A stretch of 64,000 nt of DNA. Origin: Pyropia haitanensis. Taxonomy: Eukaryota > Rhodophyta > Bangiophyceae > Bangiales > Bangiaceae. Positions within the stretch are counted from its first letter, which is position 1, and each line of letters starts with the position of its first letter. Both the position numbers and the translations under genes were made by a program. The notes under the pieces were generated by a model, which was not told where the DNA came from, did no database searches, and saw only the letters and a list, made by a program, of their open reading frames with translations. Below are positions 42,746-53,519 of the stretch, piece after piece. The stretch is taken from assembly GCA_008729055.1 (NCBI GenBank), contig SDUX01000005.1, positions 2,662,955 to 2,726,954 on the forward strand, given 5' to 3'.

Positions 42746-44810
42746 CGTCCTCGTGCTCGGTGGTGCCGTCGTCCGCAGCATCAGTGTCGTCAACGTCTGG
42801 TAGGTTCTTGTGGTCCGCGTACAGCTTCTGCATGGACAAAAAAGCTTGGTTGAGCTGACCCATGTCGCACTCCTCGTTGGCCGCCGCCATCCAGCTCTGC
42901 CAGCGCTGCTCGTCTTCGCTGCAAAAGTAGTCCAACGTGTCCACCATGAACTCATCCAGTGCACGGACCGCGACCGCCTTGCGTACATTCTGGGACAGCC
43001 GCTGCTTGTAGAGCCGCCACTTCGGTCTGCTCTTCCACCTCCATGCCCAATGCTTGGGCACCCCGTCACAGGCGAAGAACACCGTGTCCCAGTCGATCAC
43101 CTTGATGTCGACGCTACCTCCATCGCCCGACAACCGCCACATAACGTTGCTAATGTACACGTCTCCATGGATGAGCCCAGCACCGTGGATCGCACGGAGT
43201 GCTGCGACCAGAGCCGTCACATACATGCGGGCGAGGTCGATCTTGTCAGGCAGACCGCACCGGAATCCAGCCGCCTTGAGGTTGGGAAACAGCAACGCAG
43301 AAGCGCCGGCGGGGCCAGCCGTGGCACCCTCGATGCCCGTCGCGACGCAAAAGGGGAAGCACACATACGGCGACGCACGGCTGGAGCAGAGTGCTTGGTA
43401 CGACCGGCACAGGTGGGAGAAGTGGGCGTCCAGGCCACCGGGCATGCAGACCGAAACGACGCCCCACTTGGCCCAGATGGCTCTCTCGGAGAACGCCGGA
43501 CGGAACCTCGGCAAGACCGAGCTTCCTCCATGGTCAGGAAACAACTGCTTCCGGAGGTCGATGAACGCACGCGTGGCGGCCGCGCCACGCACCAGTTCCG
43601 CCAACCGCTTCACCTGCTCCGCCGCCTTGACCCGGTACAAGTGAGCGGCTACGGCGCCGTGCTTGGAGGTGAGGTCGAGGGTAGTGCTCGTGACAACGGC
43701 GACGGGAAGAAGGCCGTCCGCCATGTACGCCGCACCGTGCAGCTCCAGCGTGCCGGTAGACACCATCAGCGGCACGATGACCTCGCCGCAGGGCACACCA
43801 CCTTGACACAATCCAGCTGCTGCTGCGCAGGCGTACTTGGCGGCTTGGGAGAGAGCAAGGCCAGGTGCGACGCCAGGGGCCTTGAACTCGTGCACCGCGA
43901 GCACTCGCCGCACTTTCTCGACCTCGATATAGTACACCGCGTCCACCTCGCACAAGTCGGAGCAGTAGACGCCAGGCAGGTGCAGACTCCTCAGCTTCAT
44001 TCGGGGACCCACCTTGACGTTGTCGGGCTTGTAGGCTTCGTCCAGTTTGGCCATCTCCGACGACACCGTACGCATGTCGGGGTAAACGTCCGACGAGGCT
44101 TGCTCCAACACGCCCTTGCCGGTCACGCTCATGACCACCAACGACTCCAGCAGAGGCCGGGCTCTCTCCTGGTCGGCCACAGCCGCCGAAACAGAAGCCT
44201 CGTCCGGCCGCAATGCGGGGAAGATGCGGGGTGGGTCGGTGGGATCATGGGAGAGCATCAAAGAGGCACAAGGTCCCGACGGCCTACGCTTGGACAGGGA
44301 AGAGTCAGAGGCTGGGCCTGACGGCGGCATGAAGGTGTACAGCGTCGGAGGCGCTCTTGAGCCGGGTGGGGACGGCAGCGGCGCAACGCTGGCAGATGCC
44401 CCCGCAGCCAGAGACGGAGGAGGGAGGTTGGGAAGACTCCGAGCCCGTAGAGGCCTCTTGGTCTGCAGCTCGGCTTCAAGGGCAATGATCTTCTCGTTCG
44501 CTTCTCGGACATCCTTTGCACTCGTTCTCAGATCGCCTCGTAGCCTCGCAGTGATATCGGATACCCGCTGCAGCGCGTCCAGAGAAAGCTTTTGCGGCGC
44601 CTTCAAGTAATCGGTCTGCAGGACGAGCTCCGCCTCCAAGCTTTCCATCTCGGCCACGAGCACATCCCGCTCCTTGGTCGCTTGAGCGATGCGCATCAAG
44701 AGCGCCCGGGTGGACGTCCCCGATCCCCCAGACAGGCGCCCATCATCGGACGCTGCTCTGGGACCGCTTCGCCCGCCGGGCCCGGACCGCGTCACACGCG
44801 GTGAACTCAT
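42615..44810 (-). CDS. Protein-kinase-like protein with N-terminal coiled coil (731 aa, intronless)
   Basis: First ATG at 44810 (MSSPRVTRSG); stop at 42615. Residues about 35-115 form a heptad-rich coiled coil (LLMRIAQATKERDVLVAEME, EANEKIIALEAELQ). A middle domain (LSQAAKYACAAAAGLCQGG, VIVPLMVSTGTLELHGAAY) resembles the non-kinase half seen in fungal and oomycete kinase-like proteins. The C-terminal lobe has the catalytic-loop motif HGAGLIHGDVYISNVMW (about 545) and the metal-binding motif VKVIDWDTVFF written here as IKVIDWD (about 570), HGD and DWD replacing HRD and DFG, as in FunK1/Bud32-like atypical kinases. No clear Gly-rich loop is seen. The tail is acidic and ends KKRGREEVDTGTDA with a possible nuclear signal. 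Codon use is less GC-extreme than its neighbours and there is no frame break, so it may belong to an expanded or mobile gene family. Confidence 0.7.
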   Translation of the reverse strand: MSSPRVTRSGPGGRSGPRAASDDGRLSGGSGTSTRALLMRIAQATKERDVLVAEMESLEAELVLQTDYLKAPQKLSLDALQRVSDITARLRGDLRTSAKDVREANEKIIALEAELQTKRPLRARSLPNLPPPSLAAGASASVAPLPSPPGSRAPPTLYTFMPPSGPASDSSLSKRRPSGPCASLMLSHDPTDPPRIFPALRPDEASVSAAVADQERARPLLESLVVMSVTGKGVLEQASSDVYPDMRTVSSEMAKLDEAYKPDNVKVGPRMKLRSLHLPGVYCSDLCEVDAVYYIEVEKVRRVLAVHEFKAPGVAPGLALSQAAKYACAAAAGLCQGGVPCGEVIVPLMVSTGTLELHGAAYMADGLLPVAVVTSTTLDLTSKHGAVAAHLYRVKAAEQVKRLAELVRGAAATRAFIDLRKQLFPDHGGSSVLPRFRPAFSERAIWAKWGVVSVCMPGGLDAHFSHLCRSYQALCSSRASPYVCFPFCVATGIEGATAGPAGASALLFPNLKAAGFRCGLPDKIDLARMYVTALVAALRAIHGAGLIHGDVYISNVMWRLSGDGGSVDIKVIDWDTVFFACDGVPKHWAWRWKSRPKWRLYKQRLSQNVRKAVAVRALDEFMVDTLDYFCSEDEQRWQSWMAAANEECDMGQLNQAFLSMQKLYADHKNLPDVDDTDAADDGTTEHEDVSSLAQGGLAGSDGRAASVESSSPPKLAGKKRGREEVDTGTDA

Positions 44811-45546
44811 CTCAGTGCAGGTACAGCGCCAACACCAAGCGCAAAAGGCAGCACGCGTGCGGACGGTCCGCCCTATACACGGTACCTCGACCACCACAAC
44901 GAGCCCCGCCACACCCAGCACCACCGCTTCCACCACAGCCGCTGTCGCCCCTTCCACCAGTCGCTACCGCCCGTCCCGCCACAGCCGCCTCGGCCTGTCC
45001 CGCTGAGCCGGCCACAGCGCGTCCCACCACGGCCGTCACAACACGTCACGCCTGGGCCGCGACCGTCTTCTTCTCTACGGTTACTGGGTGCCCTCGACAG
45101 CGCGCAGGGGTCAACGCGCCGTCGAAGAGAGGGTGTGTGGTCGCCGCTACAGACGCCGCGGGGGTGGAGGAGACTTGCGGCCAGATCGGGGGCCGGCGCA
45201 CGTCGACAGGCGAGGCAGAGCGGGAGAGAGGCATGCAGCGGGCCACCGCTGACGCACACAGAGCAATTGCTGTCCGAAGAAAGAGGACTGTCTTGTATTC
45301 CGAGCATTTTCCGACCAGTCATTGGCGAAGCTTCTATAAAAAAAAAAAGCATGTCAAAAATGTTAAAACCGCATTTCTTGTGCACTGGCGGCGGGCGGTG
45401 CTCGGCCTCCGCGTGCATGCGAGTCTGCAAGCGCTCACCCCGACGGCCGGGGGGTGGGACCAGGGTTGTCATCGTTTGGTTTGGTTTACCAAACCTGAAC
45501 GGAATTCAACCTGATTCACTTGAACGCTCGAGCGTTCAGGTTGAAG
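44811..45546. other. Intergenic, with palindromes near the right end
   Basis: No gene seen. At 45476-45545 there are dense inverted motifs: gtttggtttaccaaac, and the perfect 16-bp palindrome GAACGCTCGAGCGTTC flanked by aacctga/tcaggtt. The motif gtttggtttggtt ... gaattcaacctga recurs in the same orientation at 54993-55032. Confidence 0.5.
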
Positions 45547-45577
45547 CTATGGCACGTCCTCTAAAAAGTATACATGG
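45547..45577 (+). repeat. 31-bp inverted repeat, left copy
   Basis: ctaTGGCACGTCCTCTAAAA and on to tacatgg; exact reverse complement of 54001-54031. TA at 45548-45549. Confidence 0.9.
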
Positions 45578-45898
45578 GAGAGTTTGCCCACTAAAGTTTG
45601 AAGGCTCTCGAGGTGAAGGTGACGACCAATGAGAGGCCCAGGAAGGTGCCCCTGTTCAAACACGAGCCTTCGTCCCACGACTGTCTGGCGCAGTGATCCA
45701 CTGGCACTCAGCTACCATCGTTGGTCCGTCGTAGCCCTCCACGCCGTCGTCGCGGCAGCCGACGTTCCCCCCCCCACCTGTCGCCATTGTCGCCACTGCT
45801 GCGATGCGATCCCCCCCCGCCCTCCCCCTTTCCCTCTCCCGGCCCTCTGCGGCGGCGATACCCCCGTTTCCCCCTACATTCCCCTCACAGAGGGATTC

Positions 45899-45905
45899 TA
45901 TATAT
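45899..45905 (+). promoter_or_regulatory. Candidate TATA box
   Basis: gattcTATATATcctcc, isolated in GC-rich DNA, about 130 bp upstream of the ATG at 46028. Confidence 0.45.
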
Positions 45906-46027
45906 CCTCCGCTGCGCCTTTCCGATGGGGCTTCCATTCCAGATCCCGCCCCCCTCGGGACCTGAAACTGTCCGCGGCGGGGGCTGGGGCGGCGACGGCG
46001 GCGATCGGGCCCGTGGTGGACCTAGCT

Positions 46028-46522
46028 ATGGCCACCGCGGGGGTGGAGGCGGTGGTGCCGTCTTTGGGTGGTGCCACCCGCAGGCCTGCGGGGGTGGTGG
46101 GGCGGGAGCTGGTGGGGGCCGCGAGGTGGGTTGGGCGCCTCCGCGGCCGCCGCAGCTGTGAGCCGGGGGGACGCCGGGGGGGTTGGCCTCGTTGTGGGGA
46201 CAGTGGTGGCGCGTGTGCGGCGGCACCAGCGGCGACGGTGGCAGCGGCGGCCACAATGACTATGGCGACAGTGGAGTGCACGGAGGCGACGGCAGCCGCC
46301 GATTGCGACGCCTCTGAGGCGGACGACGTGGCGTTGGCGGCGGCAGTGCTGATGCTTGACGTGCCGGTCAACTCCCTCCACGACCCCACTGCGGCGCCCA
46401 CGCCGCGAGCGGCAGCGTTTGTGGCACCGCTGGCCGCAGCACTGGAGACGGTGCTGTACGTGCCGCCGCAGGGGGGCGGGCGCCTGGCGGGAGGGGGGCG
46501 GCGGTGTGTCTACTTAATTTGA
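46028..46522 (+). CDS. Unidentified gene following a TATA box
   Basis: The plus frame from the ATG at 46028 (MATAGVEAVVPSLGGATRRP) includes VVGRELVGAARWVGRLRGRR, CTEATAAADCDASEADDVAL, AAVLMLDVPVNSLHDPTA and AAFVAPLAAALETVLYVPP before the stop. The frame is open upstream to 45629. Protein-like reading continues after a shift at 46560-46750 (EGRYKAQLPFSPDLPTP, LAVVARAVQQPAAGLAALGG) and 46830-46920 (PLLFVLSLLRAAVLALTAP), so the gene probably extends right through G-runs and may connect to the PPR gene. No domain recognised; the helical Ala-rich pieces are compatible with degenerate PPR-like helices. Confidence 0.4.
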   Translation: MATAGVEAVVPSLGGATRRPAGVVGRELVGAARWVGRLRGRRSCEPGGRRGGWPRCGDSGGACAAAPAATVAAAATMTMATVECTEATAAADCDASEADDVALAAAVLMLDVPVNSLHDPTAAPTPRAAAFVAPLAAALETVLYVPPQGGGRLAGGGRRCVYLI

Positions 46523-47429
46523 CGGGCGCAGCGGCGATGGCGTGGGCGCCGACGGGTTGCGGGACGACACGGCGGCGGCCGCGGCGGCGGCTGGCGCCCA
46601 CCCCCCCCCCGGTGAGGGGCGCTACAAAGCGCAACTGCCCTTCTCGCCAGATCTGCCGACGCCCGCCTGTCCGCACCCCGGCCTGGCAGTGGTGGCGCGG
46701 GCGGTGCAGCAGCCGGCGGCGGGACTGGCAGCGCTGGGCGGCAGCCTGTAGTTTTCAAGGGGGCTGCCGGGGCTGGACCCGCCCCTGCACCAACTTGCCG
46801 TTGGAAGGGAGGAGGGTGGGGAACGCGCGGCGACGCCGAGGCGGCGGCGGCCCCCCTGCTCTTTGTCTTGTCGCTGCTGCGGGCGGCGGTGCTGGCGCTG
46901 ACGGCGCCCCCGCCGTCTAGCGGGGGAGGCCGAGGACAGGGGCACCGCCGCGCCACCGCCGCCGCTGCCGCCGCCCCCGCCGCCCCCGCCGCCCCCGCCG
47001 CGTCCGCCGCTGCAGCGTCGATAGCATCTGGTGGTGGAGGTGATGCGGTGCTTCGCCCGGGGCGGGCGCCCCCACCGTCGCCCCTGTCGGCGGCGGCACC
47101 CTCACCCGCCCCCGCGCCCGCGGTCGGGGCGGTGGCGACGGGTGCCGCCGCCACCACCGCTGTCGGCACTATCCGCGGCGGGCCGTGGCGACGCCCCCAA
47201 GTGCCAGCATGGCGGGCACAGCGCTGGTGGCGGGTTTGGCGGCGGCGACGACGGCGGCGGCCGCCACGACGCCCACCCCCCCCCGCCCCGGCCGACGCCG
47301 CCCGCGCCTCTCCCCCCCCCCGCCCCCCTCGGCGGCGGCGGCGGTGGTGGTACGGGCGGGGGCGCCCCCCCCCCCCGCTCCTCTGGCGGTGGTGGCCCCC
47401 GGCGGCCGGGGCGCACCGACGGGCACGAC

Positions 47430-48341
47430 ATGGCCTCAGTGGCGGCGGTCAACGCGGGGCGGGGCCGGCGGCGGCTAGTGCCGCGGCTGGCCGCCACCCC
47501 GGCCGCAACGCGGGTGGGGGACGCGGGGGTGACGTCGGAGGGAGCGGGCGGGGAGCTGGGGGACGTCTCGGCAGGCGAGCCCGCTGGGGGGGAGCGCACG
47601 CACCCCCCCCCGCCCCCTTGCCCCGCCCCCGCCTCCGCCGCTGGCTCCCTGACCGCCCCCCCCTCCCCCCCCCTCACCTATGCCCAGATACACGCCGTGG
47701 TAGTGGCGGCCGCGGCGGCCGACGACTGGCACCTTGCCCTCCGCGCCTTCACCATCATGCACACGCAGCTCCGGTTTGTGCGGCGCCCCACGATTGTGGC
47801 GGTGGCGCCGCTGCGGCGACGCTCATGGACGGCTACGTCGCGGCGGGGCGGGTAGAGGCGGTGGCGAGGGTGGCCGCGGCTGTCCGGGCGGGGGGGTGGT
47901 GCTGTCCCCGCGGGACTATACCGTCGAAGTACGGGCGGGTGGAGGCGGTGGACGCCGCGCGGGCGCTCATGGGGGAGGTTGCCGCGGCAGGGGTGCCGGT
48001 GGGGGTCCGCCTCCTCACTGTACTTGCGGGCGTCCCAAGAAGCTGCGGCTACGGCGACGGCCAGCGCGGCGGCGGCACTGGCGGCGGGCCTCGCGTACCG
48101 AGTCAAGATGGGCCGGGCGGGGGTGACCCCCAACGCCGTCACCCGCAACGTTCTCATTGAGGCGGCGGTGAGGGCGGGGGACAGGGCGGCGGCGGATGCG
48201 CTGTGGGGGGAGTATGGGTGTGAGCCTCCCTTGCCGTCATTGATGGCGCTGGACCGCCGGGCGGAGGACGCCGATAAGGAGGAGGGGGCCGCGCCGGGGC
48301 CGGCGGCCGACCTGGGGGGGGCCGTACCGGGGGGGAGGTGA
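47430..48341 (+). CDS. Pentatricopeptide-repeat (PPR) protein, frames broken at homopolymers
   Basis: Organelle RNA-binding helical-repeat family. Recognisable repeats: LTYAQIHAVVVAAAAADDWH then LALRAFTIMHTQ (about 47675-47770), TLMDGYVAAGRVEAVARVAA (about 47825), VEAVDAARALMGEVAAAGVP (about 47938) and GVTPNAVTRNVLIEAAVRAG followed by DRAAADALWGEYG (about 48120-48220). The last is a textbook PPR (position-2 Asn-Ala-Val-Thr, R-A-G-D, A-LW). The stretches lie in three frames that change at G-runs, so assembly errors or short introns are present. ATG at 47430 is only the nearest start; an Ala/Gly-rich leader (transit-peptide-like) may lie upstream. Confidence 0.6.
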
Positions 48342-49650
48342 AGGGTGGACCACGAGCTGGCCCCTCTGGGGCTGTGGGCGTCGGCCGCGGGCGTTGCACC
48401 CCCCCGCCACCCCCCGGCGGCCGGTTCCATCCTCTCCTCCCCCCCCTCACCCCCAGCCCCCTCGTGGGTGCCACCCTCTCGTCCCTTCCCCCCGCCCCCA
48501 CCCGCCCCCAGTGTGTTCGCCCCCCCCGCCCCTCCGTCGGCCCTCCTGGCCCCCCCGTCGGCCGCGAGAGCCCCTCGAGCGGACGTGCGGGTAGGGCAGC
48601 TGGCGGCGGATGCTGCGGCTGCGCCCGCAACTGCTGTCGGGGGGGTGCTACGTCCACCGCCAGGTGTGCGTGCGGAATGTAGTGGGGGGGGCGGGGCTCG
48701 TGGCGGCGGCGGCGGCGGCGGCGGTGGCGGCGGCAGGACGGGGCCCCCTCACCCGCCGCACCTCGGGGGCGGCCCGCCCAGCCCGCCCGGGGGCCCGTTT
48801 GCCCCCCCCGGCCCCCCCGGGGCGGCGGGCATCATGGACGGCGCGGGTGGGTGTCCCCCCCGAGGGTGGTGGCCTCCCCCCCCCGCCCCGCCACACCTGA
48901 GGGGTCCCCGGCCCGCGCCGGGGGATGGGGGTGTAGCGCCCCCCGGAACGGCCGCCGCGGCGGCCACCGCGGCGGCGGCGGCGCAGATGGCGTCGGCGGT
49001 GGCGTATGGCGGGGAGATGCCGCCGCTGGGGATACCCCCGCCGCCCCCGCTGGGGGGGAACGGCCGGGGCTACCCGGGGGGAAAGGGCGGGCCCCCGCTG
49101 CCGCCCCCGCCGGGGGGGCGGGGGGGGCGGGGCGCGGGCGGGGGTACCCGCCGGGGTCGCTCCCGGGCGGGCGCAAGTGGTAGGGGGAGGGGGGGAGGGG
49201 GGGGGGGGGGGGGGGCGGTGGTCACGGGTGCCCTCAGGGTATGTTGGGGGGGGAGGAGGGGTGGGGGGGGGTGCCGTGGGGGGGGGGGGTGCCGTGTGCG
49301 CGCCCGGTGCGTGCATTTGGGTGGATGGGGCGGGGAGTGGCGCTGGTCGTGCCCACCGGGTGGCGGCGCAGCCGCCGCCGAGGGAAAGGGAGTGCGAAGG
49401 AGTGGCCGCCGCCCGTGGGCGGGCCGGCGGCGGGGTCCCGACCCGGCACCCGTGCCATTGTGTTCACGTGGACCCGCTAGTGACACACAGACGCTGTGTC
49501 CAATGTGGTGCTGCCTGCCCGGCGGCGGGTGTGGGCGGCGGCGCCAGGCCGCCCTGTACCCTTTGTCGGGTGCGTGTGCGTGCGGGTGGGCGGCCGCCCG
49601 ACTGGCCCGTGCGCCGCCCGTCCCCGCCTTCCCCGCCGCCGCGGAGTGGC
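48342..49650. other. Pro/Gly low-complexity DNA, coding status unclear
   Basis: Plus frames from 48345 are open for 476 codons but are dominated by Pro, Gly and Ala. Only short islands (RADVRVGQLAADAAAAPAT; LLSGGCYVHRQVCVRNVVGG in another frame, 48620-48680) look like protein. Could be a C-terminal tail of the PPR gene. Confidence 0.4.
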
Positions 49651-49653
49651 CAC

Positions 49654-50151
49654 GCACGTCTTACCCCCCGGTCCCCACACGCGTTCCGTCCCTCTCCCTC
49701 CCCTGCTCTCCACGTGGGCCCGCCCACGCCCGTTTCCCGTCCCCCTACCTATGCGCCGCTGCGTCCCTAGTCTAGTATTGCCCCCCCCTCTGCACCCCCT
49801 CCATCCCCCCCCCCCCGCCCCGTTCCGGCGCCGGCCCCCCCCCTGCTCAACTTCCCCCCCCCTTGCCAACCGCCCGCACCGCCCCGTCCAGCCGCTCCAG
49901 CGGCACGTCTTACCCCCCGGTCCCCCCACGCGTTCCGTCCCTCTCCCTCCCCTGCTCTCCACGTGGGCCCGCCCACGCCCGTTTCCCGTCCCCCTACCTA
50001 TGCGCCGCTGCGTCCCTAGTCTAGTATTGCCCCCCCCTCTGCACCCCCTCCATCCCCCCCCCCCCGCCCCGTTCCGGCGCCGGCCCCCCCCCTGCTCAAC
50101 TTCCCCCCCCCTTGCCAACCGCCCGCACCGCCCTGTCCAGCCGCTCCAGCA
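49654..50151. repeat. 249-bp tandem duplication at the 3' end of BIO1
   Basis: Copy 1 is 49654-49902 and copy 2 is 49903-50151; apart from a couple of C/T differences and C-run lengths they match. Copy 2 includes the last codons and stop of the BIO1 frame (LLERLDRAVRAVGKGGGS). The unit is 83 codons long, so minus frames read through both copies. Confidence 0.9.
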
Positions 50152-51374
50152 GCCCCGCCACCGCCTCCCGGGACGTCATTGGGGACACAAGCAGGTACAC
50201 CACCCCCCCCAGCGGCTGCGCCATCACCCCCACCGCCCGCAGGCTGCGGACTACCCCCGCCACGGAGGCGGCGCCACCGCCGCCGCCATACCCCACCGCC
50301 CCCTCCATCTCCACCGACAGCACCGTGCCGAGGACGGTGGTGGACGCCACGCCGGGGGCGGTCGACAGGTCCGCCACCGCCGCCTCGTCCCACCACACGG
50401 GGGGGGAGCGGGCGGCTCGCCCCTCCCCCCCCCCCGTCCCCACCCCCCCCGCCCCCCCAACCCAAGCCCCAGTCTCCCCCCACCACCCCCCCCCCCAGCC
50501 CCACCAGGTGCGGCGGGTACGTTGCGAGCGCATCCGCCGCCACCGCGCTCCCCGCCGGGTGCTCCGTGTACGAGTGGCCGTGAAGGAGCGCCTCGGTCAG
50601 CTCCCCCGCCCGGAACGCGTCAAAGACCGCCCCCGACGCGAGCGTGACGGCCAGCGGGGAGGACCTTCCCGATAGGAGCTTGGCGTACGCCCCAATGGCG
50701 GGCGTCAGGCCCGCCTGCGCCGCCCCCGACGGGGCCCCCAGCCGGCCCAGGCCCGCAAACACCTCATCAAGCTTCAGCGTGATGCGCCGCGCCGCCGCCG
50801 CCGCCGCGACCGCCCGCACAAACGCCGGACCCAGCAGCCGCATGCCCCCGGCGCCCTGCAGCAGCGGCTCCATCAGTAGCACTCCGAGGATGGGGGGGGG
50901 GGCGCCGCCGCCGCCGCCGCCGCCGCCTGCGGCCACGGCCGCATCCAGGGTGGCGTCAATGCACGCGGTGTAGGCGGCGCCGGAGGGCTACGCGTCCCGG
51001 GCGGGGGCAAAGGCGGCGTCACGAGACTCCAGCGGGAGCAGCCCCCCCCGCGCCGGCAGCGGCGGCAGAGGCGGCGGCGGCGGCGCCCTCCCCGCCTCCC
51101 ACCCCCCCCCCCCCCGCCGCGGCGGCGGCGGCCGCCGCCGCCGCCGCGTCGGCGGTGGCGGCGGCGGCGGCGTACCAGCCCGGCAGGGCCACCCCCCACC
51201 GCCCCCCCCGGTAGGCCAACACTGGCGGGTCCTGGTGCACCCCCCGCCCCACATACCACGCGGTCTGCCCCGCGTTGTAGTCACTCGCCGGGGAGGAGTC
51301 CATCGCGCCGAGCATGTCCCCGTGGTAGGACCGCGTCAGCCCCACCACCAGCACCTCTGGCGGAGGGCCGCCCA

Positions 51375-51462
<88 letters not shown>

Positions 51463-51640
51463 GCCCCCGCAGACACCCCCCCCGCCCCCAAGAGAGCCGG
51501 AGTGGATATTCTCCGTTCTGGTCGACCCGTGCGCCCCGTACGGCTCGTCGTCGGCTCCTCTCCCCAGCCCGCAGGGCTCGCCGTTGCTCCCCGACGACAC
51601 CCGCAGGCGAAAGACATACACCGCGGGGGGGGCGTCCACG
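50096..51640 (-). CDS. BIO1: DAPA aminotransferase, BIO1/BioA type (biotin synthesis)
   Basis: Converts 7-keto-8-aminopelargonate to 7,8-diaminopelargonate; in plants it is mitochondrial and fused to dethiobiotin synthetase. Conserved blocks on the minus strand: VVGLTRSYHGDMLGAMDS (about 51350), TAWYVGRGVHQDPPVLAYRG (about 51250), SRDAAFAPA (about 51015), LLMEPLLQGAGGMRLLGPAF (about 50870), ITLKLDEVFAGLGRLG with the PLP Asp, YAKLLSGRSSPLAVTLASGA with the Schiff-base Lys, ALLHGHSYTEHPAGSAVAAD (about 50570). An intron of about 100 bp probably follows at 50512-50415, then PPVWWDEAAVADLSTAPGV and QPLGGVVYLLVSPMTSREAV to the stop at 50096. An in-frame TAG at 50988 and homopolymer shifts interrupt the middle. 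A long GCC microsatellite encodes poly-Gly just before SYHGD. The 5' part is not resolved. Confidence 0.8.
51372..51475. repeat. (GCC)n microsatellite
   Basis: About 34 almost pure GCC triplets with two CTG interruptions, inside the BIO1 reading frame as poly-Gly. Confidence 0.9.
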
Positions 51641-51929
51641 CTGCCCCACGCCCGCCGGTCTCCGCTGCGCCGCTCCAGCCGCCCGCTGCGGCGGCTGGTG
51701 GCGGTTGTGGTGGTGGTGGTGGTGATGGCCGTGGTGGTGACCATGGTAGCCCCGCCACCCTGACCAGCCCCCCCCCCCCCTTTCCCCACTCCCTCGGCGC
51801 CCGGCTCTCACGCGCCCTCCCCCCCCCCCTCTCCCTTCCCCCTTTCCAGCATCGCCAGCAGCGCCCCCGTATTTTTCCCCACAGCGGGCCACCCCCCATA
51901 GACGCCCCCAAACCATCCCCCCCGTCTCC

Positions 51930-53429
51930 CGCACGCAGCTCAGCCCAAACGCCTCGTACATCGCCCTCTCAGTGTCCACGTACAGCGCCTCCGGGAAGAA
52001 GTAGCCCGCCCAGTAGCGGGCCAGGTAGGCCCGCGCCGCGGACGGGATGGTGTTGGCGATAAAAAGCAGCCGCGGGTGGGGGGCGGGGCGGGTGGAAAGG
52101 GCCAGGGGGGGGACCTACAGGGGAAGGAGAGGGTGGGGAGGAACATAAAGATCACGGGGGTGGCGGGGGGAAGGGGTGGGTGGGGGGGGGGGGGGCTGCT
52201 GTGGTAAGCGTGGGCGAGATGCGGGTGCTGGATGGAGGTGGGGGTGGGAGGCATGGGGGGGAGGGGAAGGGAGGGGGGGGTGGCCGCGAGTGTGCCGCCC
52301 CCGCTGCCGCCGCCGCCACCACCGTCGCCGCCGCCGCCACCACCACTATCGCCGCCCCCGCCGCCGCCGCGGGAGGGTCTGAGGCGGCGGCCACCGGGGC
52401 GAGCGTGGCCGCCCCGCCACGGCCGGGGGCGGCGTCGGTCGCCGTCACCACCATCGCCGCCGCCACCACCGCCGCCGCCGCCGCCCCCCCCCCACCCGCA
52501 AGACCCGACCGGGACTGGGGCGGGGCCACGGCACCACACGCTGCCACCCGCCCTCCCACACGCGCCGCAACAGCGGCGACGAGCGCTTCTCGCCCTCCCC
52601 TTTCCGGCCCCCACCCCCCCCCCCCCCCTGCTTCCTCCCCGCAAGCACATCTCCCGTCGCGGGGGCGGCGGGGCCACAGGCTCCTCAGCCCCCCACCCCT
52701 TCCCTCCCCGCACGGGCGGTCGCCGCCGCCGCCAGCGCGGTGGCCTGCGCAGCGGTTGCGCCGGCAGCCGCCACGCGGCCCCCCCCGCCGCCGCGCCCGC
52801 AGCGAGCGCCGTGTGCACGGCGAGGGTGGCGTCGAGCACCGCCACGTTGTGGAGTGCCGCCCAGCCGCGGGCAGCGCCGAGCCGACCGGGGGGGGGAGCG
52901 CCGCCGCCGCCACCGCCGCCGCCGCTGCCGCCGCCACCGACCGGGACGCCGCCGTCACAGCCGCTAGGGGAGAGGGGGGTCGACGCCGGTAAAGGCAGCG
53001 GCCGGGGGTGCCCCCGTGACGTCGGCCGCGGCGGTGGCCGGCACAGCAACGCCCGACGCCGCGGAAGCAACAGAGGACGCCCGGCCAACATTTTCATGTC
53101 GGGCGCCGCCGCCGCGGGCGCCCCCGACGGGTCGGCGGGGGCGAGGGCGGGCGTTTCGTCGCCATCCACGGGGGTACCGCGCAGGCCGGCCGTAGAGTGG
53201 TTGCCCGCCCCACCCCGGGTAGTGGGGGGGGGGTCGCCGTCGCTGTGGCCGCCCGCGCAGAGCCGCCCGCGTTCGCCCGGGGCGTCGCCCGTGCCACCGC
53301 GCGCTGTTCTGCCTGCACCTCCTTGCTCACGCCCAAGTCCATTTCGACGACCCGAGACAGTTCTTTTGGTCCTCGGTCCAGACCACGCTCTCTGGTGGGA
53401 CAGACAGTCTCATGTTTTCGGAGCGCCAT
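51930..53429 (-). CDS. Candidate peroxiredoxin-like (AhpC/TSA, PRXL2-type) gene, partly resolved
   Basis: The convincing part is an exon on the minus strand at about 52120-51930 after an acceptor (ccctgtag at about 52118). It reads RLLFIANTIPSAARAYLARY then FFPEALYVDTERAMYEAFGL. An 'F-P-x2-L-Y-V-D-x-E-R-x2-Y-x2-F/L-G' block is the signature of the AhpC/TSA-like redox proteins PRXL2/AAED1. Farther upstream, ATG at 53429 opens MALRKHETVCPTRERGLD and EVQAEQRAVARATPRANAGG. After a shift in a poly-G it continues as VDGDETPALAPADPSGAPA; VAVLDATLAVHTALAAGAA lies at about 52850. Whether these pieces form one gene is uncertain, and no CxxC is seen. The gene is head-to-tail with BIO1 and could even share its transcript. 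Confidence 0.35.
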
Positions 53430-53519
53430 AGAACAAGCCAATGAGTGGACGCCCAGGCACACAGCGGTCAGCTGCGATTAACAACGTGCGTCCTCGTTGA
53501 ACACTCTCTACCAATACTA

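Noticed and set aside
52152..53169. Dethiobiotin synthetase (BioD) half of a BIO3-BIO1 fusion
   Set aside because: I looked for a P-loop and BioD motifs upstream of BIO1 and found none.
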